Positions 1-9,336 of a DNA stretch of 64,000 nt are shown here, piece after piece; position 1 is the stretch's first letter; each line of letters begins with the position of its first letter. Source of the stretch: Epinephelus fuscoguttatus (Eukaryota > Chordata > Actinopteri > Perciformes > Serranidae); contig NC_064760.1 of NCBI RefSeq assembly GCF_011397635.1, positions 30,372,856 through 30,436,855 of the forward strand. The letters are read 5' to 3'. The notes beneath the pieces were generated by a model, which was given only the letters and a program-made list of their open reading frames with translations, searched no databases and had not been told where the DNA came from. The translations under genes and the position numbers were made by a program.

Positions 1-706
1 CGAAACTAGACAGTCATTGGATAAATGCTCGGTTTTGTCCCGCCCATCGGACGCTCAGCGTCTCTGGGGGTCTATGGGGCAGTGGGCTGGCCTGGACGCT
101 GGGCTTCTGCATGATGATTGGATGATCTGTCTGAGGCTGAATCCCTTTTTGATTGACAGCGAAATGAGCAAATCAGCGATCTAGAAATATAAACCACCAC
201 CGGAGCATTTTTCAAGTTTCATTCCGTTGTTCCGAGTTGATCTGGAGACTTTTCCAATCCTCTTAGTGACTTTTTCTTTGTTAAAAACGACAAGCGACAA
301 ATCTAGCATCTTTTTCTGGTGTTATTGGAGACTGTACTCGTGTTTGGAGACTCTGACTTCTGTCGCTCTGCAGTTACTGTCCCCAGCAAGCAGCGGGTGC
401 TGCTGTCAGCCCCTCCACCGTCCCAAAGCACTCACAGGCGGTCACACTAGCCTCGCACAGCAGCCCCAGCTAGTGAGCAAGCTAGCAAGCTGCACATAAT
501 AGCAGACAATATGAATATTGTCGACCGGATTTTGGTGAAGCCGTTTGATAGTCTTCCTTACGAGGAGAAACTTAGAGTTAAACAGCAGGGCAGATCAACA
601 CCTCAGATTGATTTGGTGCCAAGGGTGGGGAAAAGTAACAGGTCTTTCACCCATCTGAAAATCTTTGAGGTGTGTTTTGCTGTGGTTCTGTGGCAAGAGT
701 GTGGTT
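1..706 (+). mobile_element. hAT-like (TTF-finger type) transposon remnant
   Basis: A short reading frame at 511-708 starts MNIVDRILVKPF and continues with a stretch (EEKLRVKQQGRSTPQIDL, GKSNRSF) that resembles the start of TTF-type zinc-finger hAT transposases and ZMYM-like proteins. The similarity stops at about residue 45, so only the first part of a transposase survives. The preceding 500 bases have a TATA-like AATATAAACC near 186 and may be the element's own leader. The whole block lies in an intron of the synuclein gene. The family assignment is from memory of the motif and is tentative. Confidence 0.4.
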
Positions 707-1254
707 GAAAAACAGCTTCAATTAAATGCTCCTTTTATAAGTTACTGCCTCTCCACTATATGACAACTATTACAATGTAAACTTAAAGTGAGCTTCCCCT
801 GTTTGCAAGACCAGCAGCCGCCACTGATGCCATGATGTTAACATCTGGCACTGTCACAAGTATGAGCCTCTTGGCCATGAGTAGATGCAGGTTCTCCTCT
901 GCGTGATGACATGGTTGGCAGGTGTAGTTTGGTTTGCTTTATCAAACGGGTGCTTTTTTTAATCTCAATGACCTCTCCACAGTGTCATCTGCTATGTAGA
1001 ATGGGGATGCCCAGTTAATTCAGATGAATACTGATTGGCTGTCAGTGTTTATGTCGTTCACTCTGAAAGTGACCCTGATGAGTTCTTCACCACTGTTGAC
1101 ATAGTTGTGATGTAGACTCAGCCATCCACTTGAGTAAGAACGATTTTTAAAACAGTATATTTATAGTTATTGTTAGCAGAGCTTTCTGTGAAAGCTAGTC
1201 GATTCAAAACACACATTAAACATGGCTTAATAGAGACAATTTCAAACACAAGTA

Positions 1255-1641
1255 CACAAATCAGCTTCACTATAACTCACAGCATTGACAGACAAAACAC
1301 TTGTCTTTATCTGGACATATTTTCCCCACAAATACAACATGCTAACGTTATTAGCACAAGCCTATGGCATTTTATATTGTATAAATTAGCCTAGCAGCTA
1401 GCGGATTTCTCTCCACCCATATGAAGCCAGGGACAACAGCAATATTTAACTAAGGTAACTTTACAAAATTCAACTCTGTTACAACTCACAAGGTTCACCG
1501 ACAAAACAACTGTCTTACACTAAACACATTTTCCGCACAAATACAACGTACTAACGTTATTAGCACAAGCCTATGGCATTTTACATAGTATAAATTAGCC
1601 AAATAACGAGCAGAGATTTCCTCTGCTCATCTGAAGCCAGG
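1255..1641. repeat. Tandem duplication, about 210-bp unit, two copies
   Basis: Copy one (about 1255-1431) and copy two (about 1460-1641) share TTCACNNTAACTCACA-like starts, the phrase TAACGTTATTAGCACAAGCC, GGCATTTTA, TATAAATTAGCC and the ending TGAAGCCAGG. The offset is 209-210 bases. The copies have diverged moderately. They lie in the synuclein intron and have no coding content. Confidence 0.75.
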
Positions 1642-2134
1642 ATAAATCCCTTAAGCATAAATCACACACAAGACTTAAAATGCTATTTTAGTGGAGGTTT
1701 TATTGTCTTCACAATTTGTTGTTTCTTATCTGTGAAATCAAAGTCAGTCAAAAATTTTATGGTTTCAACTTACAAATTAGACAGGAGGTCTGCGTCGCTG
1801 CGATGCCTATTTGCATGTCAGGCTGTGTCTTAGGGTATGGCATAGGCTCTACGTTGACACCTGTGATGTTGGTACTGCTTTGATTCGACATAGAAGTATA
1901 AATTACGCCTTAGTTTTAGTCTTTTCAACCTCCAGTTTTTGCTTCTCATCTATTGCCATTACATTGGAGGTGCAGAATTTAGAATCAGATTTTACAGCGA
2001 ATGAGGCCAAGAGTCTACAGCCATGCTAGCTTTACTTGGGCCATCTGGTTGCATTTGAGCGAAATGTCAATGTCATTCACCTACTAATATGCTCACGATG
2101 ACAATGCTAATTGACAATATAGGAATACTTGTTG

Positions 2135-2615
2135 TTGCGTTACCTTAATTCATGAAGAACCTATGGCTAACCTATTGATTTGTTGGTTAATTCAGGACCA
2201 CCTCTAACATCCAAGTCTCATTTTATTCATTCATATGCTCAGTATTTGCAAAGCATGTGCGTTTTTCCTAAAACCTTAGTACTGAAGTCTAGTTTTGAAG
2301 AGAGTAGAGATAACTTTCACTTTCACTTCAGTTTTAAATAGCAATGTTTTAGTGAAGATGTATGTGTTTGGAAAGCACTGGGCATATGACTGGATAAATG
2401 ATACCTGGATTATACTGCATGAGTTGTGTGAGATTTTGTAAACTGATGTTTTGATATTAGTGTGTGGTCCCCATTAATTCAATAAATCAATATGTTCTCC
2501 ATTTTCTCTGGAGGCATGCAAGAAAAAAGTTTTCCTCATAAGTTCAATGTAACACTGCATGACCTACTGATATACAAATGGTGATTTTGTGGGTGAAGTT
2601 TTCCTTCAAGCAGGT
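2135..2615. mobile_element. Foldback (long inverted repeat) element, copy 1
   Basis: The right arm (about 2365-2612: GGAAAGCACTGGGCATATG, GGATAAATGATACCTGGATT, GGAGGCATGCAAGAA, GGGTGAAGTTTTCCTTCAAG) is the approximate reverse complement of a shorter, decayed left arm (about 2143-2265). The same family recurs at 13361-14045 and 21630-22142. There is no coding capacity, so it is a non-autonomous foldback/MITE-like element. Confidence 0.6.
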
Positions 2616-3375
2616 GTAATGTTTTCAATGTTCACCATCTCAGTTTAGCATGTTAGCATGCTAACGTTTAAACATATAACCAAAGTATTGGACCTAATGA
2701 TAGTGCTGCATGAAAAGTTAAGGGAATATCCAAAGTCATTACAATAACTCCTGAGGCGAACATGAATGTGTTTACCAGTGTCATCCATCCAACAGTTGTT
2801 AAGATATTTCAGTCTGAGCCAAAGTGGTGGACAGACTGACAGAGCGACATTGCCATCCCTAGAGCCAAAGTGCTAGCACAACTAAAAATCGACAGTTATT
2901 TAACATTAACAAGAATTTATTGTACTTACCATCTGACAAAAAACTCCTCTAACCACCTGAATGAAAAAATATTGTTTCTGGAGTTGCGGCTGTTTCCTGA
3001 TCCACAGAATATTGTAATGGCAGATGTCTTCTTCTTAAAATTTCTATCACTCACATTTATGCAGATTGATTTAACTTTCTATTAACTCATATTTTCATAC
3101 AAAATAAAACATTAATATTTATCCTGTGCTGTACAAAAAGAGCAAGGACGTATTGCTATGTGGATTATGAACTATCACTGCAACTAACGAAACAGATAAA
3201 AAATATTTTTTGTGCAACAGACAGAATATTTTTTCATGCAGATGTCTTTGAGAGTCTTTAGGCCCTCTGGGAGACAAATGTAATGATAATGTACTACAAA
3301 TATGTATAGTTTCTTCTGTTACTGTAGATCATTTTTTTCCTCACTGTCTCCATCTTTGTTTCTGTGTCTCTGCAG

Positions 3376-3861
3376 CCTGAGGAGTACGGGCAGGAGGCCA
3401 TGGAGGGCCAGGGAGAGGCAATGCTGGAGCCAGAAGGGGAGACATATGATGAGACCCAGCAGGTAATCAGCCTAAGAGATGCAAAGGTCATACATGTAGC
3501 TGCTCTACATGTCTGTGTGTTCAAATCAACCATATGATTATACTGAAAAGAGCTTTTTTTAAAAAATGTTTTGTGAAAAGCCTGTAAAGCCGGACCGCAG
3601 TCGGGGTTGAGTCAACTCAGTTACAGTAAATGGAGGCTCATCAGTATTCACCAGCTCTGCATGGTTACACATTTTAGCTGTATTGCATTTCAATAGCACT
3701 CCACACTTGCCCTCCACTTCTGTCCCACACAAACACTACAGCTCACACTGAGGTAATTCTCCTTTTCTCTGGAAATGAAAACAGAGGGCTCAACAAGCCA
3801 ATTGCCACACTGTACAGCGAGTACAGTGAATATAGCACCACCTACCTACACTGAGCGTTGG

Positions 3862-3925
<64 letters not shown>

Positions 3926-5045
3926 AGGGATGCGAGTCTGACACAGATGGTTATTTTTGGATTTTGGCTGTCAGGGACGAGACAAACTGTGCAGAACCTT
4001 TTCCTTTGAAACCAGATTTTAAAAAGCAAAGAGTAAATTAGAAATGCCGCACAATGGACATAATGTTGAGAAGATTATGATTTAAAGTACTGCTTGAATT
4101 ATGCTTTTAGTCAGAAAACTATGATTTTAAAAATGAAGAAACAGCTGAAGTTGGATGAATTGATGTGAGATTTTGCACGATGTGTAGTGATGTTCAGTTT
4201 ACTTAGCGCCTTTAGTCTGATTTTCTTTTCATCTCCACTTCCAGTCTCCCGTCAGTGGATTATTGCATTCATCGGTTAAAGGAATATAACTGAAATATTC
4301 CCTGACAAATTAAAAGTGAATTTCACAGAGGCAGCAGCTTGTGTCATCCATGTCCTCCTCCATCTCTCTCTCCTACTCCTCTCCTCTGCATCGCTTTCCC
4401 CTCCCCCACCCTCTGCTACACCAGCGATGTGCAAGCTCTGTCTGAATGGGTGTGGTGATGACGCTCTCCGCCTCCATGCATTGTGGGTAATGTCAGGGTC
4501 TCCCTGCATTGCTGTGAACATGGAGCCAGAGTGCTGCAGAGTGAATCAAGCCCTGTTAGGGAGGATTTGGAGATAAAAATCCATCTCATCCAGTATCACT
4601 CTTGGTTTTATGAACACATCAGATGACCTAAGACTATTGCACATTCCTGGAGGCTGTGTCTTTTTTTTTTTTTTTTCTATGATCATGTGCATGGAGGAGG
4701 CGTGTGCAGGGTTACAAGGATGCTGGGAATGTGCTCACGACACGTCCTTGAAGCTGGTGTAGGCTTGTGCTGCCCTCTGCAGGCTGGAGAGAGGCACTGA
4801 AGCAGCAGAGACGCTTACAGCTGTGATGGAGTGACATCATTGCCTTCAGCAGAGCGCGATAATGTGTCACCATAAGCCCTCTGTCATATTCTTCTTAAAT
4901 AGATTCAAGCCAAATCTCACGCCGATGAGCCTTAATTAAAGTCTTACTGCTGAGTTTAACCTGGATCTTCTTTGTGCTGCCTGCTGTCTCTTAAAATCAG
5001 TTCTTCTTTCCCCAGGAGAGCCAGGACTACGAGCCAGAAGCGTAA
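3376..5045 (+). CDS. sncb: Beta-synuclein, last two coding exons (3' part only)
   Basis: Synucleins are small presynaptic proteins that bind curved membranes. Two exons are visible: 3376-3462 (TGCAG acceptor, AG|GTAATC donor) and 5016-5045 (CCCAG acceptor). They join in phase 0 and encode a 38-residue acidic tail beginning PEEYGQEAMEG, with MLEPEGETYDETQQ followed by ESQDYEPEA and a TAA stop. The Pro-rich acidic EPEGE(S/T)Y segment and the YEPEA terminus are the signature of beta-synuclein; gamma-synuclein lacks YEPEA. The gene sits beside gprin1, as SNCB does in human, which supports beta rather than alpha. The lipid-binding N-terminal repeats are outside the window. Confidence 0.92.
3864..3921. 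repeat. (TG)n microsatellite in sncb intron
   Basis: Uninterrupted TG dinucleotide run of 58 bases in the last sncb intron. It produces spurious Cys-Val and His-Thr reading frames on the two strands. It is likely to vary in length between individuals. Confidence 0.97.
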
Positions 5046-5860
5046 AAGCACCAGTCCAAGCCACCATCCAACCAGCAGCACAATAATATTTCTAATAATA
5101 AAAAGGACAAATGCTGAAATTATTACAATTATACCCCCGTTGCAAAAAAATCAACAAAAAAAAAACACAAGCATTCCCACTGAAAAATGTTCTTCCTTCA
5201 AGACAAATCTTTTATTATTATATATTGTAAATGTCATGTTATTAATGTAATGTGTTGGGTGTAGGTATTTATTGAGATGTAGGATTTGTCCTCTCTGTCT
5301 CATTTCCTTGACTCCCTCCCAATGAAATGAGTCCAGAGCCAGGGCTTGTGACTTTGTACTTGTGTGTGTCTGTATTTAGAAATGTGCAATAGATGTTCAT
5401 CATCTTCCAATGAGACATTGGGAGTGGAAAAAATAAATATGTCCGGTTGCAAGCAGATATGAAAACAATAATATCCTCCTAAGTGTCAACAATGCCTGTT
5501 TGTGGGTTCTTTTCTTTCTTTTTCTTTTTATTCTTTTTTTGTTTTTTTGCATTTCTTTGGAGATTTCTTTGAACTTTTTTGAAGTAAGAGTTTTTTACAT
5601 TGTATCTTTATAGTTGCTTGTGAAATCATTCCAGTAAATCTGTTAGAAATTGACAGAGTATACATGTTTGTGTGTGCGTGTGTTTGTGTGTACTGAAGAT
5701 TTTAACAAGTTAAAGTCAATATATTATGTCTTGAAATCATAATGGTTGTCAAATCAGTATGTGCTTTAAATTGCAGGACTTGTCAATATAAAGGTTTATG
5801 TGTTAAGCCAGACATACATTCCTCTGTAAATAAAAAGTAAAAAAAGAAACCATTTGTTAA
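5046..5860 (+). other. sncb: sncb 3' UTR
   Basis: AT-rich, non-coding sequence follows the sncb stop, with an early AATAAA near 5430 and a later one at 5829-5834. The next gene's promoter region begins shortly after, so the transcript most likely ends near 5850. Confidence 0.6.
5829..5834 (+). terminator. sncb: AATAAA polyadenylation signal, sncb
   Basis: Canonical hexamer about 785 bases after the sncb stop codon and before the next gene. An alternative hexamer near 5430 could give a shorter 3' UTR. Confidence 0.6.
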
Positions 5861-6223
5861 GTGTTGTTTGATCCTGTTTAAACTCACTTTTGGAGTAGAT
5901 CGCTCATTAGATGCCTGTTGGTCTCAGTGAGGAGCTATTATGCATCGCCCTCACATGTTCCCCTTTTTTGCTCACTCTTGTCTGGGGGGTTTGATTACAG
6001 GATGTGTAAAATCTGCTGAGCAGGCTCTGGCCCCTGGCTGGGTGCTGCCATAGTTGGGATGCCAGTCTGATCAGGGCTCTTTGGGTGGGTTTTGTTTGGG
6101 TTAATCCGGCTGGAACGTGCAGGCTCGGTGGTGTCGGGCCCAAACAGAGGGTATTAAACAGCCTCTCCTGCTGCTGTCGGCTCAGATGGATGTGTGAACG
6201 CTGCAGGGACAAAGACAGGAGCC
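5861..6223 (+). promoter_or_regulatory. Putative promoter and 5' UTR of adirf-like gene
   Basis: The short space between the sncb poly(A) signal and the next start codon contains a TATA-like GGGTATTAAACAG near 6147-6159. The ATG is at 6224 in a good context (GCCATGG). Only about 360 bases separate the two genes, so the promoter must be compact. Confidence 0.4.
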
Positions 6224-7112
6224 ATGGCCTCGTTCAAGAAGACCTTTGAGAGCCTGAAAGGCACAAGCCACTCGGCTGCGAAGGGAGTCACAGACACTAC
6301 AGGTACAAAACTACAGCTGTGAGATGACACAGGGCAAATGTAAGGTAGACAGAGAAAAGAATCTTTCTTGGTTTGGACTTTCTGATCTTCAAAGTTTAAG
6401 CCATTTACTTTGGGTTGAAGTCTTGAAAAGCAAACTGCATTAGTCTTTTGTCTCCTGAGGTCAGTTACTGTAAGTCTCTGTCATGTGTTTTCCAGTGCAG
6501 GCAGCTCAAGACGCTGTGCAGCAGGTGGCAGACTCCTCCAAAGAAACAGCCAATACAGGTAAGGTGCACACTCCTCTGTCTTTGTAGCATTGTGATGTAA
6601 CAATAGATGCATTGCTCTTAGAGTGCAGACACAAGCTGTCAGAGAATGAAGAAAAAACAAGCTCCAGAACTGAATATTTAACAGTCACTGAAAGATAAGC
6701 TAAAAGAATGTCATGTAAAAAATCAATTTATGTGTGAGAGCAGAAATGTGTAGAAGTGCAGGTAATACTCGAAATACTGTAAATGTATTATTTGACATGT
6801 GTAACACTGTGTGTGATATGGGACTGTAGGAATACAGATCACTCAAATTTAGCTTGAGTGAAAATGATGTTAGATACAAAATGTGAGAAATAGAACGAAG
6901 CTTTTTGTGTGCACATTAATATATGTGAATAACTTTGCATGTGACTTGACATAAGTTTGATTTGTTGTTTCACATATTTCTCCTCTGCTTCACTCTGACT
7001 ATCTGAAGCTGCTCAAGAAGTCGGCAAACAGACTCAGGCAGCCATAGAAAAAGCTGCGGACAAGGCCACGGACACCATCAAGGAGTTTGGACAGAAACTG
7101 GAGACCAAATGA
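6224..7112 (+). CDS. adirf: ADIRF-like small amphipathic protein (81 aa, 3 exons)
   Basis: Three exons, 6224-6302, 6496-6558 and 7009-7112, join in phase 1 at both introns and give 81 residues starting MASFKKTFESLKGTSHSAAK and ending KEFGQKLETK before TGA. The body is Ala/Gln/Lys-rich with repeated AAQ, QQVAD, KETANTA, EKAADKATDTIKE segments, predicted as a continuous amphipathic helix. Length, composition and the MAS start resemble adipogenesis regulatory factor (human ADIRF, 76 aa, a promoter of adipocyte differentiation). In human ADIRF lies next to SNCG, and here the gene lies next to sncb, which supports the call by paralogy. No catalytic motif is visible. It could also be a fish-specific LEA-like or perilipin-like helix protein. 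The gene model is firm; the name is less so. Confidence 0.72.
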
Positions 7113-7396
7113 TCCCTAAAAAAAATGAACAATTCTTGCTAAAACACTGGAGCCAACTTGTCTCATCATCCATTTTTAGACAAGTAATAATGTTGGGATG
7201 GAAGTATGTTGGCATCAGAGAACTCGAGAAGAGATAGATATATATATCTACAGTATATATACGGTATCTCCACACAGCTAACATTCCAAAGGAAATCTTT
7301 ATAAATTGTCTTTTTATTTCTTAGTCTCCTCTCTCTTTTTTTCCATTTGCGTTGTTTGCTTTATTATAGATTTCATTACATGTGACTATTTTGGGA

Positions 7397-7402
7397 AATA
7401 AA
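7397..7402 (+). terminator. AATAAA polyadenylation signal, adirf-like gene
   Basis: Canonical hexamer 285 bases after the TGA, followed by a GT/T-rich stretch (CTTGTTTGTCAGG) that suits a downstream element. Confidence 0.7.
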
Positions 7403-7412
7403 AACAGATACC

Positions 7413-8740
7413 AACTTGTTTGTCAGGTTTTTAAAAAATGTGATATCCTGCCACACACAGTGGAGATAACACTGTTAGTCTGTCTGTGCTGCATCCTGTT
7501 TTGGCTCGCTGACGAATCACCACGGTCATTAATACCAACACATTGCTGAGGAGATGGCCTTTGGCAGGCTGATGGCTCCTGACGAGAATATGATCGGGGC
7601 TGTCTACCTTGGCCCTCAGCAGCACACCTCCCTTGCATCACACTAACATGGTTGCTAGGCAACAGCACTCTGCAGCAGCCGGGGATTGGTGGAGGCCTTT
7701 GAATTAATGGTGAGACTACTTCTGTCAGTACATAGTGTTCTGGCCAAGCTGCAGCCCACCGTTACAGTAAAATCAAGGAAGGGAAGCTTCTTAAAAAATG
7801 AGGGAAAGGTAAACATCCTCAGTCCCACACAATTATTCCAGGTGAGCTGAATTACAGAGGTTCTGGAGAAATACTTGTCGCAAAGCGGAGAGGTTGGGGG
7901 GAGGAACGAGTCTGAAAGACATGGTGGTTTACAAGTGTGTGTGCATGTGTGGGAGGCACAGCTCCTCTTCCTCCAGGCTCCTTCAGCTGATATCCCCCGC
8001 TGTCTTTCATGTGCTCTCACTGTTGCAGCAGAACACTCACATTTACTAATATTTAAAATATTCAATGCTTTTCTGGTCCTCTGATAAGACTGTGATGATC
8101 TGCCTCCACAAATTTGGTTCAGAGGAAGTGGCTTTTTTTTTTTTTTTTTTTAATCTTTTCAGCCTGCTTTTTTTTTTTTTTTTTTTTACAATGAGTGATT
8201 TCTTAACACTGAGAGTGGTCAAACAAATTTGGCCCTCACAGACATGCAGCTTGCTGTCTTATCTAAAAACAGCAATTCGTTATTAAGAAGAGAAATCCCT
8301 CTTCTGCATACTTCACCCTGCCTTCAGGAGTGCTCACGCTGATCATCTGTAGTGACATGAAAGCTTTTATCTTCAGTTTTTGCCTCCTCTAAATGAAACA
8401 GTCTCCCCCAAAAGCCACTTCATTGATTCACAGGTTTATATCTCTGCATACACTTTGCCATTGTGTTGCTTTGAGAACCTGGTGTTAATTACTATGATTT
8501 ACTGATGATTAGAGAGCTGTACAGAGATTTTGTCATTACATTACCACTCACTGCCAGAGCCCGACCGTGGTTTCCAGGGAAACAGGAAAATGTGAAGCTT
8601 TTCAATAGACACAGCCACAGCTTTAAAGAGCGAGGATTGCCTAAGATAGATTCTTCTAGAGACAAACCTGTAGCCGCTGCAATCACTATCAATCAACAGG
8701 GGAGACATTCGGACAGATGTAGGTCTCGATCGACGGTGAG
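7413..8740. other. Intergenic, adirf-like to gprin1
   Basis: No exon with conserved coding sequence is seen. Poly-T tracts lie at about 8133-8151 and 8168-8187. Several open frames on both strands here have no recognisable domain and no splice context, and I treat them as chance. The right end must hold the gprin1 promoter. Confidence 0.5.
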
Positions 8741-8813
8741 ATTTTTGCGGTGTTTGACCCAAATGTGAGAGAGAGAGTTATGGAAAGACTTCAGTCTGAC
8801 TTGGACTGCTGAG
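8741..8813 (+). other. gprin1: Putative non-coding first exon of gprin1
   Basis: A purine-rich segment ends in GCTGAG|GTACGT, a strong donor at 8814. The gprin1 coding exon starts after a CTGCAG acceptor at 9306, which gives a 493-base 5' intron, the usual layout for GPRIN genes with a single coding exon. The upstream end of this exon is a guess. Confidence 0.4.
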
Positions 8814-9336
8814 GTACGTCTGTTACTCGTGCTTTCCTGCAATTTGTTTCATCCTGTTTGTTTTCATAGTTAAAAGATTTGACAAGTTCTTTAGATTCCT
8901 GTGCATGGCTTTGCTTTTATGAGATTATGGACCAAACAGAACTTGATTATGAGCTATGTGAGCACATTTGTAGGGTAGAAAGATGCAATAGGATGTCTAA
9001 TCTAACAGTGAAATGTTGGATAAAAAAATCCAACATAAAAAATAACATGTAAAATGCATGTGTTTAATAATAGTAAATATCCCAGATGACAGTGTTTTAC
9101 AATACAAAATAAGCATGAGAATAATTTCCATCATATGTATGATGTAACTTGGTTACATGTCAGTGTTTTCATACTTGACATCGACATCGTATGATAGAAT
9201 ATTTTTATCACAAAAACCTTTGTTTTATCCTCCGCACATGCTGGAGCTTCTTATAGTTAGTGATTACAGTTTGCCCAGTGTGTCAGTGCTGTGTTGTGCC
9301 CTGCAGGTACTTCCACCACTTAAATGCAAAGACAAA

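Larger units (their letters stand above)
1..3375 (+). other. sncb: Intron of sncb (upstream part outside window)
   Basis: The first recognisable synuclein exon here begins at 3376 and encodes the acidic tail. I looked upstream for the exons carrying the KTKEGV-type repeats and found none, so they must lie before position 1. Apart from the hAT remnant, the tandem duplication and one foldback element listed separately, I see nothing functional in this stretch. Confidence 0.6.

Noticed and set aside
3775-4041. Open frames with poly Cys-Val (plus) and poly Thr-His (minus)
   Set aside because: Both are translations of the (TG)n microsatellite at 3864-3921.
7655-8065. 136-codon minus-strand open frame between adirf-like gene and gprin1
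   Set aside because: No recognised domain, no matching exon structure, and low-complexity composition; most likely chance.
9157-9336. In-frame upstream extension of the gprin1 reading frame
   Set aside because: A CTGCAG acceptor at 9301-9306 and the lack of GPRIN-like residues show that the extension is intron sequence; the start is set at 9337.
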